Origin: Clostridia bacterium
GTDB lineage: Bacteria > Bacillota > Clostridia > Christensenellales > Aristaeellaceae
Assembly (NCBI GenBank): GCA_017443295.1
Contig: JAFSNT010000270.1
Coordinates: forward strand, 1 to 39,416
Length of the DNA: 39,416 nucleotides
Direction of reading: 5' to 3'
Under the pieces are notes generated by a model. That model had not been told where the DNA came from. It searched no databases and saw only the letters and a program-made list of their open reading frames with translations. Shown piece by piece: positions 31,371-39,044 of this stretch (position 1 is the stretch's first letter; each line of letters begins with the position of its first letter). The position numbers and the translations under genes are program-made.

Positions 31371-32923
31371 TGCGGTTGATCCTCCTTGTTCGGTGTATCA
31401 GCTTGGTCGGGCGCCTGGGGGTCTCTGGTCAGTTTGCCCCGGGTATCGTATGGATGCCGCGTGCTGTAGCCGCCGCGGGTGCCATATTTGCTGTATTTGT
31501 CGTACTTTCCGTACTTGCCGTATTTGCCGTACTTATAGCCGTTGTAGTAGTAATACCTTCTGCTGTAATAACCGCCGTGGTTCAGGTTTTCGCCGTAGAA
31601 GACGAAGCCCAGCACGTTCAGCCCCGTCATTTCCGTTTGCTTTAAGGCCCGCTGCAGCTCCCGGTTATCGGAGAAGTGCTGGCGCACCACGAAGATCGCG
31701 CCAGCCACCTGATCGGACAGGGCCAGGGGGTCGCTTACGATGTTGATGGGGGGAGCGTCCAGCAGAACCAGATCGTAGGCGGCTTCAAATTCTTCCATCA
31801 GCCGGTGCATGGCCGGCGATTCCAGCAGCTCCGCGGGGTTGGGGGGAATGGTTCCGGCGGGCAGAATGTGCATGCTGTCCAAATGGGTCTTCACCAGCAG
31901 ATCCTTCCACGGGGAAGTGCCCACCAGCGCGTCGGACAGGCCGGGAAGGGAATCCTCATAAGCGAAAATATCGTGCTGGCACGCGCGCCGCATATCCGCG
32001 TCGATCAGCAGCACCTTTTTGCCGCTCATGGCGACTGAAATGGCTAAGTTGGCGGCGATGGTGGATTTGCCTTCGCCGGAAATGCCGCTGGTGACGACCA
32101 CGGCGTGCTTTTTCTTTTCCACCAGGGTATACAGCAGGTTCATGCGGAGCTTGGCGTAGCTTTCCACCACTTCCATCTCGCTGTTGTCGTTCAGCAGGAA
32201 TTTGGCGGGATCCACGCTTTCCTCTTTATACCGTTTCAGGGAAGCCAGCACCGGAATGCCGTAGGTGTCGGTAAGCTCCTTGGCGTCCTCGATCTTCTGG
32301 GTCAGCAGGAAGAGCAGAAACAGCAGGCCGGCCGCCGGGATCGCCCCGAATGCCGCGCCTTTGATGCCGTTCTGCATCAGGGGACGGGGGTTAGGTCTGG
32401 CGGGAGGGTCCGCGTAGTCGATGATTTCGATAGCGCCCGCACCCACCACGCGCTTGATTTCCGTGGGCGCCACGTCCATGACGGTGTTGCAGATGTCCGC
32501 CGCCCTCTGCGGGTCGGTGGTAGTGCAGCTGATCTTCAGCACGCCCGTTTCGGATACGGAGCCCATGGACAGGGTGCCGGAAATCTGGCCCGCGGTAATT
32601 TGGGGATAGTCCGGCAGCAGCCGTTCCACCACCACGTCCATCACCTTGTTGCTCCTTACCACCACCAGATAGGTGTCAATGAGCCGCACGGCGCTGGTGA
32701 TATCAGAATAACTGGTGTACCCGTAATTGACCAGATTGGGATTGGCGTTGTACACGTACATGGTGCCGGTGGCGGTGTAGGTATCCCGCGTTCGGTACGC
32801 GGTGTTCCAATACATATAGCCAAAGCCGATGCCGGCGCACAGGATGATGATCCAACAGCGCTTCAGCATAAAGAACATCAGTTTGATGATGTCAATGTTA
32901 AAAGCAACTTCTTTTTTGTTCAT
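31367..32923 (-). CDS. Fused Wzz/CpsC-CpsD-type tyrosine kinase with Tyr-rich tail
   Basis: A bacterial tyrosine kinase of 518 residues that joins the membrane adaptor and kinase in one chain, a layout more common in Proteobacteria (Wzc). Membrane segments lie at ~23-40 and ~190-208 and enclose a ~150-residue external Wzz domain. The cytoplasmic kinase has Walker A SGISGEGKS (279-287), Walker A' VLLIDADMR (304-312) and Walker B LVLLDAPP (385-392). The tail (452-492) has 15 tyrosines, many in KYG triplets, the expected autophosphorylation cluster. Such kinases regulate polymerisation and export of surface polymers through cycles of self-phosphorylation. The ATG at 32923 has a distant GAGGGG that sits in the loop of a small hairpin. 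It is the first gene of the operon and overlaps the YD-repeat gene by 4 bases. Confidence 0.92.
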   Translation of the reverse strand: MNKKEVAFNIDIIKLMFFMLKRCWIIILCAGIGFGYMYWNTAYRTRDTYTATGTMYVYNANPNLVNYGYTSYSDITSAVRLIDTYLVVVRSNKVMDVVVERLLPDYPQITAGQISGTLSMGSVSETGVLKISCTTTDPQRAADICNTVMDVAPTEIKRVVGAGAIEIIDYADPPARPNPRPLMQNGIKGAAFGAIPAAGLLFLLFLLTQKIEDAKELTDTYGIPVLASLKRYKEESVDPAKFLLNDNSEMEVVESYAKLRMNLLYTLVEKKKHAVVVTSGISGEGKSTIAANLAISVAMSGKKVLLIDADMRRACQHDIFAYEDSLPGLSDALVGTSPWKDLLVKTHLDSMHILPAGTIPPNPAELLESPAMHRLMEEFEAAYDLVLLDAPPINIVSDPLALSDQVAGAIFVVRQHFSDNRELQRALKQTEMTGLNVLGFVFYGENLNHGGYYSRRYYYYNGYKYGKYGKYGKYDKYSKYGTRGGYSTRHPYDTRGKLTRDPQAPDQADTPNKEDQPQ

Positions 32924-33056
32924 GCGGCAGAATCAACCCCTCTGCTTTACGGACGCGCGCTCCGTTTCTTTTGCTTCGTTTGGTCAGCCATGCCTTCGCA
33001 AGCCTTTTCGGGAAGCGCCAAACACTGCCCGATGTGTGTGAAGGCATACTAAACCA
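32924..33056 (-). promoter_or_regulatory. Structured leader of the kinase-YD operon
   Basis: About 130 untranslated bases. An 8-bp stem ATGCCTTC/GAAGGCAT (33047-33040/32997-32990) encloses a CGGG/CCCG pairing. A hairpin ACGGA/TCCGT follows, and a final stem GCAGA/TCTGC (32945-32941/32931-32927) holds the GAGGGG ribosome binding site in its loop region. Translation may be controlled here. No known riboswitch was recognised. Confidence 0.5.
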
Positions 33057-33062
33057 CACTCT

Positions 33063-33090
33063 ATTGTACCACTAAAAACAGAAATGTCAA
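33063..33090 (-). promoter_or_regulatory. Promoter of the kinase-YD-LCP operon
   Basis: On the minus strand TTGACA (33090-33085), a 16-bp spacer and TACAAT (33068-33063). Confidence 0.75.
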
Positions 33091-33188
33091 TTATTTTCAG
33101 TGCCCTTTATTTGCTATATTTGAGGCAGAATTGCATTCATTCGCCTATCAAAAATCCAACGGAAGCTGCAATGCCCAGGGGGGGATTG

Positions 33189-33411
33189 TCAAGGGGGCCT
33201 CCCCTTGACTGAAATCCGCACCGGCGGCGTGTACGCCGGGAGGACGAAAAATTTCTGTAAGGAGCGCAGACGACTGAAAGAAATTTTTCTACCTTGCGGT
33301 TTTTCCGCCCGGAAATCCCGTAGGGATTTTAGGAAAAACCGTGCGGGGGGCACGCGGGGGGTATGCAATACCCGCCCGCGCGTTACCATGAACCCGAAGG
33401 GGAATGGTAAC
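33189..33411. repeat. Array of perfect hairpins between the two kinase operons
   Basis: The space between the operons (33091-33428) has no gene but holds successive inverted repeats: TCAAGGGG/CCCCTTGA (33189-33196/33201-33208), CCGGCG/CGCCGG (33221-33226/33234-33239), a 10-bp pair GAAAAATTTC/GAAATTTTTC (33246-33255/33280-33289), a 10-bp pair CGGTTTTTCC/GGAAAAACCG (33297-33306/33332-33341) with AAATCCC/GGGATTT nested inside, and GTTACCAT/ATGGTAAC (33382-33389/33404-33411). The style resembles the arrays at 21-276, but the sequence differs. Confidence 0.65.
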
Positions 33412-33427
33412 GTATGATTTGCGCAAC

Positions 33428-33470
33428 AAAAAAGACGCCGCCGCTCAATAAACGAACAGCGCGCCTTTTT
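33428..33470 (-). terminator. Terminator of the CpsC-CpsD-LCP operon
   Basis: An imperfect hairpin with AGCG/CGCT at its tip is flanked by AAAAAGG and CTTTTTT on the minus strand, about 20 bases after the last gene. It is nearly symmetric. Confidence 0.65.
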
Positions 33471-33488
33471 CAGGGGCGTCCCGAACGA

Positions 33489-34127
33489 TCAGATTTTCTG
33501 AATGATGGCGAAGGGACCCAGCACCTTGGCTTCCGTGACGAAGGAGCCGTCTTTGCTGACGAAGCTGTCTTCCTCGATGGCGGTGTAGAATATTTCGCCG
33601 GTGGCGGGGTTGACCTGCATCACCAGATAATTGCCCAAATCGCTCTTCTTTACGCCCATCATGGCGTCGGCCTGCATCCTGGCGCGAACCGACATCACGT
33701 TATCCCCGTGCATATAAACGATCTGGGTGCCGTCCGTCAGGACGAGATCCTTGAAGCGGGTGACAAAATGATAGCGCGACAATTGCTCCGGGGCGGCCTG
33801 GGCGAGTTCCTCGGGCTGATACTTCTTCAGACTGGCCGCGAACTGGTAGGGTTCGATCACCAGGCTGTCAGAATTGACGCCGGTAATGATATCCTTCACG
33901 TCCGCGTTGTCATACATCGCCGCGTTAAACGGAATGACCTTGAGATACCATTCTCCGCCGGATAACTGTTCCGCGATCCACGCGCTGGTGGCATGCGCCG
34001 CGTCCGAGAGAATCTCAATCACTTCAACGTTCGACGACACATAGCCGATGCTGGGATTGGCCAGCGCGGGCGCCGCGCTGATGGAAACGAGTGCAATTAC
34101 GCAGAGAAACGCAAGAAACCTTTTCAT
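33489..34127 (-). CDS. Small exported protein of unknown function
   Basis: A 212-residue protein with a clear signal peptide (MKRFLAFLCVIALVSISAA, cleavage near PALA-NP at residue 23). AGGAGG precedes the ATG at 34127. The mature part is mixed alpha/beta with no cysteine, no transmembrane segment and no motif I recognise. Visible stretches are VEVIEILSDAAHATSAW, GEWYLKVIPFNAAMY and the C-terminal GEIFYTAIEEDSFVSKDG. It is the last gene of the operon, 90 bases after the LCP gene, in the place where the sister operon has its LCP-like gene. A role outside the membrane with the LCP protein or the kinase sensor is possible but unproven. Confidence 0.8.
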   Translation of the reverse strand: MKRFLAFLCVIALVSISAAPALANPSIGYVSSNVEVIEILSDAAHATSAWIAEQLSGGEWYLKVIPFNAAMYDNADVKDIITGVNSDSLVIEPYQFAASLKKYQPEELAQAAPEQLSRYHFVTRFKDLVLTDGTQIVYMHGDNVMSVRARMQADAMMGVKKSDLGNYLVMQVNPATGEIFYTAIEEDSFVSKDGSFVTEAKVLGPFAIIQKI

Positions 34128-34217
34128 GTCCGTATCCTCCTGGCTTTTCCTAAAGATTGAATTATCAAAGCGCGAATCCCATCCGCGCCGTGATTCGGTG
34201 TTCAGGGAAGGCGGCCC

Positions 34218-35243
34218 TCACTGCTCGATATAGAACAGATCGACCACCAGCTTTCGGACCTGCTCCGGGTCCGGGTAAAACTCGTCGTAGCTGTCTCCGA
34301 CGGTGTGCTGGCCTTCCAGGGTGTAATAATCGCCGCTTCCGAACGGGGCGTTCTTCAATTTCTTCGTCAGGTTCAGGTAGCTGCTCCTGGTGATGTTGGT
34401 GTTCACGATTTTTTCCGCCTGCATCATCTTGTCCCATGCCTTGGATGAATTCGCGGTCAGATAATCCGCCAGCTTGCCGGCAACGGCCTCGATATAGGCG
34501 CGCTGCCGCTCCATGCGGCCCACGTTGGATAGATCCTCTTCCGTGTCTCTGGAACGAATGAAGGCTTCCAGGTTCGATCCGTCGATGACGGCGGTTTCTC
34601 CCTGGACAAAGCCAAGCTCGGCCAAATCGCCGTTGGGCACGGTCACGTTCACCGGGCCGACCATCTCCGCGATCACGGGAAGGGAAGCGCTGTTGGTGAC
34701 GACATAGCTTCGGATGGGGATCTTGCACAGCAGGTCGGAGACGGCCTGGCACAGGTTCATGCCGCTGATCCTGCCGCCTTCTCCGTAGGCGTAGGCATAG
34801 CCCAAATGATCGGTAAACAGGCCGCGATCCAGGCCGTCCAGGGTGTATTTATGGATGTCCGTCATGGTGTCGCGGCTCAGGGCGATGATGCTCATCCGCC
34901 GATGATACTCGTCCAGCACGATCACGGAGATGCTGTCCGCCCGGGGGGCCAGCGTGTACTTGCTGGTCACGGCCAGAGCGTCGGGGGAGTCGACGCCGGC
35001 GTACACGATGGTGGTGATCCTTTCGTTGTAGCGGTATTTCCTGCCCTCGTATTCGATCTGCCTGTAGCCCGTGCCCACGTCCACCGAATTGCCCACCGAT
35101 ACGGCCTGGACGCGCTGGTTCTCCGCGCTCGTATACAGCCACAGCCCCACGACGGCCAGCACACACAGGGCGGCAAACACGTATACCCGCACCGCGCGGC
35201 GGTTCAAACGCCTGCGCTTTTTTTGCCTTTCTTTTTCCGACAT
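34218..35243 (-). CDS. LytR-CpsA-Psr family glycopolymer transferase
   Basis: A membrane-anchored LCP enzyme of 341 residues that would transfer a lipid-linked polymer to peptidoglycan on the outer face of the membrane. GGAG lies seven bases before the ATG at 35243. A basic N-terminus is followed by one membrane helix (~18-37). The LCP domain has RADSISVIVLD (Asp103), LSRDTM (Arg124-Asp125), YAYAYGEGG and the arginine-rich FIRSRDTEEDLSNVGRMERQR (229-248), so the key acidic and arginine residues are present. It contrasts with the altered LCP-like protein at 24528-25604. It is 53 bases downstream of the CpsD-type kinase gene. Confidence 0.92.
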   Translation of the reverse strand: MSEKERQKKRRRLNRRAVRVYVFAALCVLAVVGLWLYTSAENQRVQAVSVGNSVDVGTGYRQIEYEGRKYRYNERITTIVYAGVDSPDALAVTSKYTLAPRADSISVIVLDEYHRRMSIIALSRDTMTDIHKYTLDGLDRGLFTDHLGYAYAYGEGGRISGMNLCQAVSDLLCKIPIRSYVVTNSASLPVIAEMVGPVNVTVPNGDLAELGFVQGETAVIDGSNLEAFIRSRDTEEDLSNVGRMERQRAYIEAVAGKLADYLTANSSKAWDKMMQAEKIVNTNITRSSYLNLTKKLKNAPFGSGDYYTLEGQHTVGDSYDEFYPDPEQVRKLVVDLFYIEQ

Positions 35244-35296
35244 AATCAGCTCCGTTCAGGGGGTGGGGAGGGAAAGAACCGTCAGCTTGCGGCCCG

Positions 35297-36154
35297 TCAG
35301 CCGCCGCTTTTGTTTTTCGTTTTACCGCGCCTTCTTCCGACTGCCTTTTTTTCTTTTTGCTCCTTTGTTTTGCCGTAACCGTAGCCGTATTTCTGGCCAT
35401 AGCCGTATCCGTATTTCTGGCCGTAACCGTAGCCATACCCGTAGCCGTAGCCGTAAGCGCCCTTGTGGAAGCCGGTCTTGTTGAGTACGACCCCCAGCAT
35501 CTTCACGTCGGCGTAATTCAGCTGCTGTACGGCGTGCATGGACTGGCGGCGTTCAGACGCGCCGCTTTCCACAACCAGCACCGTTCCGTCGCATTCCTTG
35601 GCGATCAGCAGGGCGTCGATGACGGCGTTCACGGGCGGCGTGTCCACGATGATATAATCGTATTGGCCGCGCAGCTCCCGCATCAGGCCGCGAAACAGCT
35701 CCCCGGAAAACAGCTCGCTGGGGTTGGGCGCGATGGAACCGGCGAAAAGAATGTCGAGGTACGGATCCTTGGTGCCCCAAATGGCGTCCTGCATGCTGAT
35801 CTCGCCGCACAGGAAATCCGTCAGGCCGTAGATATACTTTGCCTGCCGCACCTTGTAGCGGCTCAAAATGGCGCTGTTGCGGATATCGCAGTCCAGGAAG
35901 ATGGTGCGCTTGCCCAGCGCCGCGAAGCTCTTGGCCAGACGGAAGGATATGGCCGATTTCCCTTCGTGGATCTGCGCGCTGGTGATGCAGATGGTCTTGA
36001 TGGCGTAGCCGCTGAGCTGAATATTGCCCCGCAGGGTATTGACGGCCTCGTTGACCAGGAAGGGCGCGGGGGGAATCGTCATTTCGGCGATCCGACGCTC
36101 CGGAACATACGTCTTTTCGTACATTTTATTCTCCACGGAATAAATCCCTTTCAT
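35297..36154 (-). CDS. CpsD-type tyrosine kinase with GY-repeat tail
   Basis: A cytoplasmic bacterial tyrosine kinase of up to 285 residues that works with the CpsC adaptor encoded just upstream. Walker A is SAQIHEGKS (59-67), with Ala and His where family members usually have glycine or proline-glycine; Walker A' is TIFLDCDIR (84-92) and Walker B YIIVDTPP (167-174). The tail (234-260) is a near-perfect GY alternation with 12 tyrosines, followed by a basic end. The given start overlaps the stop of the CpsC gene (ATGA); an ATG at 36124 with GGAG six bases upstream is an equally good start and would shorten the protein by ten residues. There is no membrane segment, as expected for a split kinase. 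Confidence 0.92.
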   Translation of the reverse strand: MKGIYSVENKMYEKTYVPERRIAEMTIPPAPFLVNEAVNTLRGNIQLSGYAIKTICITSAQIHEGKSAISFRLAKSFAALGKRTIFLDCDIRNSAILSRYKVRQAKYIYGLTDFLCGEISMQDAIWGTKDPYLDILFAGSIAPNPSELFSGELFRGLMRELRGQYDYIIVDTPPVNAVIDALLIAKECDGTVLVVESGASERRQSMHAVQQLNYADVKMLGVVLNKTGFHKGAYGYGYGYGYGYGQKYGYGYGQKYGYGYGKTKEQKEKKAVGRRRGKTKNKSGG

Positions 36155-36909
36155 TTGTTGTCATGCTCCGCCTGATCCGAAAAATACGGCACGGAAGCGA
36201 GCAGCGGCAGCCTCAGGTATTTCTTCACGTCGTCTTCGTTTTTCAGGGTGGTATCCATCATCACCGACAGGGTAATGAACGCGGCCACCAGCAGCACGCC
36301 GAACAGCATGCCGTATATGGCATGGATCTTTCTGCCCGGGGTGATGTTTTCCACGGCCTCCGCTTCGGAATGGTCGATGATGGTGGGTTCGCTGGTGCCG
36401 ATGACCTGGAAAATGCGTTCGATGCTCACGTTCAGCAGCTCGTTGGCGATGAGCCGGCAGCTTTCCTCGTCGCCGGTGGTCACCGCCGTTTTGATGATGT
36501 GCGTTCCGGAAGGATTGGAGACGGAGATCATGCCGCCCAGCTTTTTGTAATCAATGTCCAGCTCCAGTTCCTCGATCACCTTGTTCAGCACCGCGCGGCT
36601 TTTAATGATGGACTTATAGTCCTCCGTCAAAGCGGAACCCAACTGCAGATCGGAAAGGGAAATGAGGGTGTCGGTATTGGTGATGTACATTTCCGTCGTG
36701 GCCTTATATTGCGGATGGACGAAAAGGCTGTAATAGCTCATGGAGACCACCACGCCCACCACGGCGCCCAGCACCAGCAGCTTCCAGTTCCGCAAAAGCG
36801 TGAAAAACAGCTCCACAAGATCTATTTCCTGGATGTACGGCGACTGCGTATTGGGCCTGACCGCCGCCGCGCTCCGCTCGGGCGAAACCGCCTGCTTGCT
36901 CTGCTCCAT
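36151..36909 (-). CDS. CpsC/Wzz-type membrane adaptor of the tyrosine kinase
   Basis: A chain-length-determinant (Wzz) membrane protein of 252 residues that activates the CpsD kinase and senses or controls polymer export. Membrane helices lie at ~43-62 and ~196-217 with an external domain between them; the cytoplasmic C-terminus (DVKKYLRLPLLASVPYF) would contact the kinase. The ATG at 36909 has AAGGAG about 12 bases upstream; a GTG 11 codons earlier is a weaker alternative. It is the first gene of the operon and overlaps the kinase gene. Confidence 0.9.
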   Translation of the reverse strand: MEQSKQAVSPERSAAAVRPNTQSPYIQEIDLVELFFTLLRNWKLLVLGAVVGVVVSMSYYSLFVHPQYKATTEMYITNTDTLISLSDLQLGSALTEDYKSIIKSRAVLNKVIEELELDIDYKKLGGMISVSNPSGTHIIKTAVTTGDEESCRLIANELLNVSIERIFQVIGTSEPTIIDHSEAEAVENITPGRKIHAIYGMLFGVLLVAAFITLSVMMDTTLKNEDDVKKYLRLPLLASVPYFSDQAEHDNK

Positions 36910-37044
36910 GTGCGTTTCTGTCTCCTTCGTGCGCCCTTGCACTTTTTTTCCGGGATTTTTGCGTACCCGGACAGCGGCCCTCGCGTCCGGCGCGCGGCGT
37001 TTTTGCCAATTTGATATAACAAAAAACAGCGCCGAATGAAGGCA
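36910..37044 (-). promoter_or_regulatory. Leader of the CpsC-CpsD-LCP operon
   Basis: About 135 untranslated bases with a CCGGAC/GTCCGG hairpin (36990-36985/36972-36967) and a small GTGC/GCAC hairpin just before the ribosome binding site. Its length is like that of the leader of the neighbouring operon, but the sequence differs. Confidence 0.4.
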
Positions 37045-37049
37045 GTCCC

Positions 37050-37078
37050 ATCATAACATATCGGCGGTAAAAAAGCAA
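37050..37078 (-). promoter_or_regulatory. Promoter of the CpsC-CpsD-LCP operon
   Basis: On the minus strand TTGCTT (37078-37073), 17 bp, TATGAT (37055-37050). Confidence 0.6.
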
Positions 37079-37177
37079 TGCCCTAAAACGATATATTTTA
37101 TCCGAACACGAACGTTCGCGGAAAAAAATATAAAAAGATTCGGGGCTGGAATTTGCAGAAATCGTCAAAATATTTTC

Positions 37178-37207
37178 TTGACACGCCGGGCCGCGCCGTG
37201 CTATAAT
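37178..37207 (+). promoter_or_regulatory. Promoter of tRNA-Arg
   Basis: TTGACA (37178-37183), an 18-bp GC-rich spacer and TATAAT (37202-37207). Confidence 0.85.
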
Positions 37208-37235
37208 ACATCCGCTTTCCGAAAGGCGAGCGTAT

Positions 37236-37312
37236 GCGCCCGTAGCTCAGTTGGATAGAGTGTCAGACTCCGACTCTGAAGGCCGCGCGTTCGAGTCGCG
37301 CCGAGCGCACCA
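37236..37312 (+). tRNA. tRNA-Arg(CCG)
   Basis: A 77-base tRNA with an encoded CCA. The anticodon stem TCAGA/TCTGA encloses CTCCGAC, giving anticodon CCG for arginine. The acceptor stem GCGCCCG/CGAGCGC has one C-A mismatch at the fifth pair. The T-loop GTTCGAG is normal. Confidence 0.92.
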
Positions 37313-37317
37313 GCAAG

Positions 37318-37357
37318 CCCTGATCTGTCAAGCTGTATTGACGGGTCAGGGTTTTTT
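37318..37357 (+). terminator. Terminator of tRNA-Arg
   Basis: A long stem CCCTGATCTGTCAA/TTGACGGGTCAGGG (37318-37331/37338-37351, two mismatches) followed by six T. Confidence 0.88.
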
Positions 37358-37390
37358 CATAACACGCACCGATGTGGGAGGGAAAGCGGC

Positions 37391-39004
37391 ATGATCCGCG
37401 TGGCCAACATCAAAATCCCCCTGGACAGCGCCGAGGACGCGCCGCTTTTCGCCGCCCTCAAAAAGCTGCGGGCGGACAGGAGCCAGGTGAAGGACTGGCG
37501 GGTGAGCAAAAAGAGCGTGGACGCCCGGGACAAGGGGGACGTACACTTCGTTTTGAGCGTGGACGTGTCCCTGTGGAACGAGGACGCGTATCTTCGCGCC
37601 GCCAAGCCCGGCACGGTGACCCGGGTCGCGCCCATGACGTCCGTTCCGGTGATTCGGGCGGAATATACGGGCCTTCGCCCCGTAGTGGCGGGTTTCGGCC
37701 CCGGCGGGCTGTTCGCCGCCCTCACCCTGGCACGGGCGGGCCTCCGGCCCCTGGTGCTGGAGCGGGGAGAGCGGGTGGAAAAAAGGGCGAAAACCACCGA
37801 ACGCTTTGCCCAAACAGGGGATTTGAACCCGGAAAGCAACGTCCAGTTCGGCGAGGGCGGCGCGGGGGCTTTCTCCGACGGCAAGCTCACCACCGGCATC
37901 AAGGACAGGCGCTGCCAGACGGTGCTAAAGGAGCTGCACGACCACGGCGCGCCGGAGGAAATCTTATACTTGGCCCGGCCCCATATCGGCACGGATCGGC
38001 TGCCACAGGTGGTCAAGTCCATCCGGGAGGAAATCCTTGCTTTGGGCGGCGAGGTGCTGTTCAACGCTAAGCTCACAGAGATCAAGACCCGGGCCGGGCA
38101 GGTGGAGGCCGTGGAATACACGGACGAAACGGGGAAACACGCCCTTGCCGCCGACGCCCTGATCGTGGCCATCGGCCACAGCGCGGCGGACACCCAGCAG
38201 ATGCTGTTCCAGGCGGGGGTAAACATGATCCAGAAGCCCTTTTCCGTGGGCGCGCGGATCGAGCATCCCCAAAGCCTCATCAACAAAAGCCAGTACGGCA
38301 AATTCGCCGCCCATCCGGCCCTTGGCGCGGCGGAATACCATCTTTCCGCCAAGCTGCCCGACGGGCGGGGGGCCTACACCTTCTGCATGTGCCCCGGCGG
38401 CACGGTGGTGCCAGCGGCCAGCAGGCTTGGCGGCGTGTGCGTCAACGGCATGAGCCGCTTCGCCCGGGACGGGGAAAACGCCAACGCCGCCCTGCTGGTG
38501 GACGTGCGAACCGAGGATTTCGGCGACGACCATCCCCTGGCGGGTTACGCACTGCAAAGGGCCTGGGAGGAAAGGGCCTTCCGGGCGGGCGGAAACAACT
38601 ATTTCGCCCCCGTGCAGCTGGCCGGGGACTTGCTGGCGGGCAGAGCGACCAAGGCCTTGGGCAGCGTGCAGCCCACCTACCGCCCCGGCGTCTCCTGCGC
38701 GGATTTTCGGGATATATTGCCCGGCTTCGCTTATCAGGGCTTGCAGGGGGCCATTCGGGCCTTTGACCGGCAATTAAAGGGCTTCGCCCTGCCGGACGCG
38801 GTGCTCACGGCGGTGGAAAGCCGGTCCTCCTGCCCGGTGCGGCTGCTTCGGGACAGCCGGTATGAAAGCAACATCGGCGGCCTGTACCCCTGCGGCGAGG
38901 GGGCGGGCTACGCGGGCGGCATCATGAGCGCCGCCGTGGACGGCATCAGAGTAGCGGAAGCGATTCTAAAGAACAAAGGGATCATTCATGAAAGTGAAAA
39001 GTGA
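37391..39004 (+). CDS. FAD-dependent oxidoreductase, COG2509 type
   Basis: A predicted cytoplasmic flavoprotein of 537 residues in the uncharacterised FAD-dependent dehydrogenase family (COG2509). GGGAGGG lies eight bases before the ATG. An N-terminal ~90-residue domain (WRVSKKSVDARDKGDVHFV) precedes the dinucleotide fold, with VVAGFGPGGLFAALTLARAG (GxGxxG at 101-106) and an acidic residue ending the second strand (LVLERG). NVQFGEGGAGAFSDGKLTTG and the C-terminal GLYPCGEGAGYAGGIMSAAVDG are family signatures for FAD binding. The substrate is unknown. The last codons and the stop lie inside the GTGAAAA repeat array, so the C-terminus IIHESEK may have been changed by that element. No separate promoter is seen in the 33 bases after the tRNA terminator. 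Confidence 0.9.
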   Translation: MIRVANIKIPLDSAEDAPLFAALKKLRADRSQVKDWRVSKKSVDARDKGDVHFVLSVDVSLWNEDAYLRAAKPGTVTRVAPMTSVPVIRAEYTGLRPVVAGFGPGGLFAALTLARAGLRPLVLERGERVEKRAKTTERFAQTGDLNPESNVQFGEGGAGAFSDGKLTTGIKDRRCQTVLKELHDHGAPEEILYLARPHIGTDRLPQVVKSIREEILALGGEVLFNAKLTEIKTRAGQVEAVEYTDETGKHALAADALIVAIGHSAADTQQMLFQAGVNMIQKPFSVGARIEHPQSLINKSQYGKFAAHPALGAAEYHLSAKLPDGRGAYTFCMCPGGTVVPAASRLGGVCVNGMSRFARDGENANAALLVDVRTEDFGDDHPLAGYALQRAWEERAFRAGGNNYFAPVQLAGDLLAGRATKALGSVQPTYRPGVSCADFRDILPGFAYQGLQGAIRAFDRQLKGFALPDAVLTAVESRSSCPVRLLRDSRYESNIGGLYPCGEGAGYAGGIMSAAVDGIRVAEAILKNKGIIHESEK

Positions 39005-39028
39005 AAAGTGGAAAGTGAAGATTTTATA
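38992..39028 (+). repeat. GTGAAAA heptamer repeats, left side of the four-helix-bundle gene
   Basis: Four 7-bp units in a row (GTGAAAA, GTGAAAA, GTGGAAA, GTGAAGA from 38994), then TTTTATA. Another GTGAAAA occurs at 39036. The stop of the oxidoreductase gene is made by this array. Confidence 0.75.
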
Positions 39029-39044
39029 GCGGAGAGTGAAAAAG

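Noticed and set aside
32924-33056. Cyclic di-GMP riboswitch controlling the kinase operon
   Set aside because: The idea is tempting because of the GGDEF gene, but the conserved core motifs of class I or II c-di-GMP riboswitches are not seen.
39036-39044. GTG start for the four-helix-bundle protein
   Set aside because: It is one base from the GGAG site; the ATG at 39045 has normal spacing.
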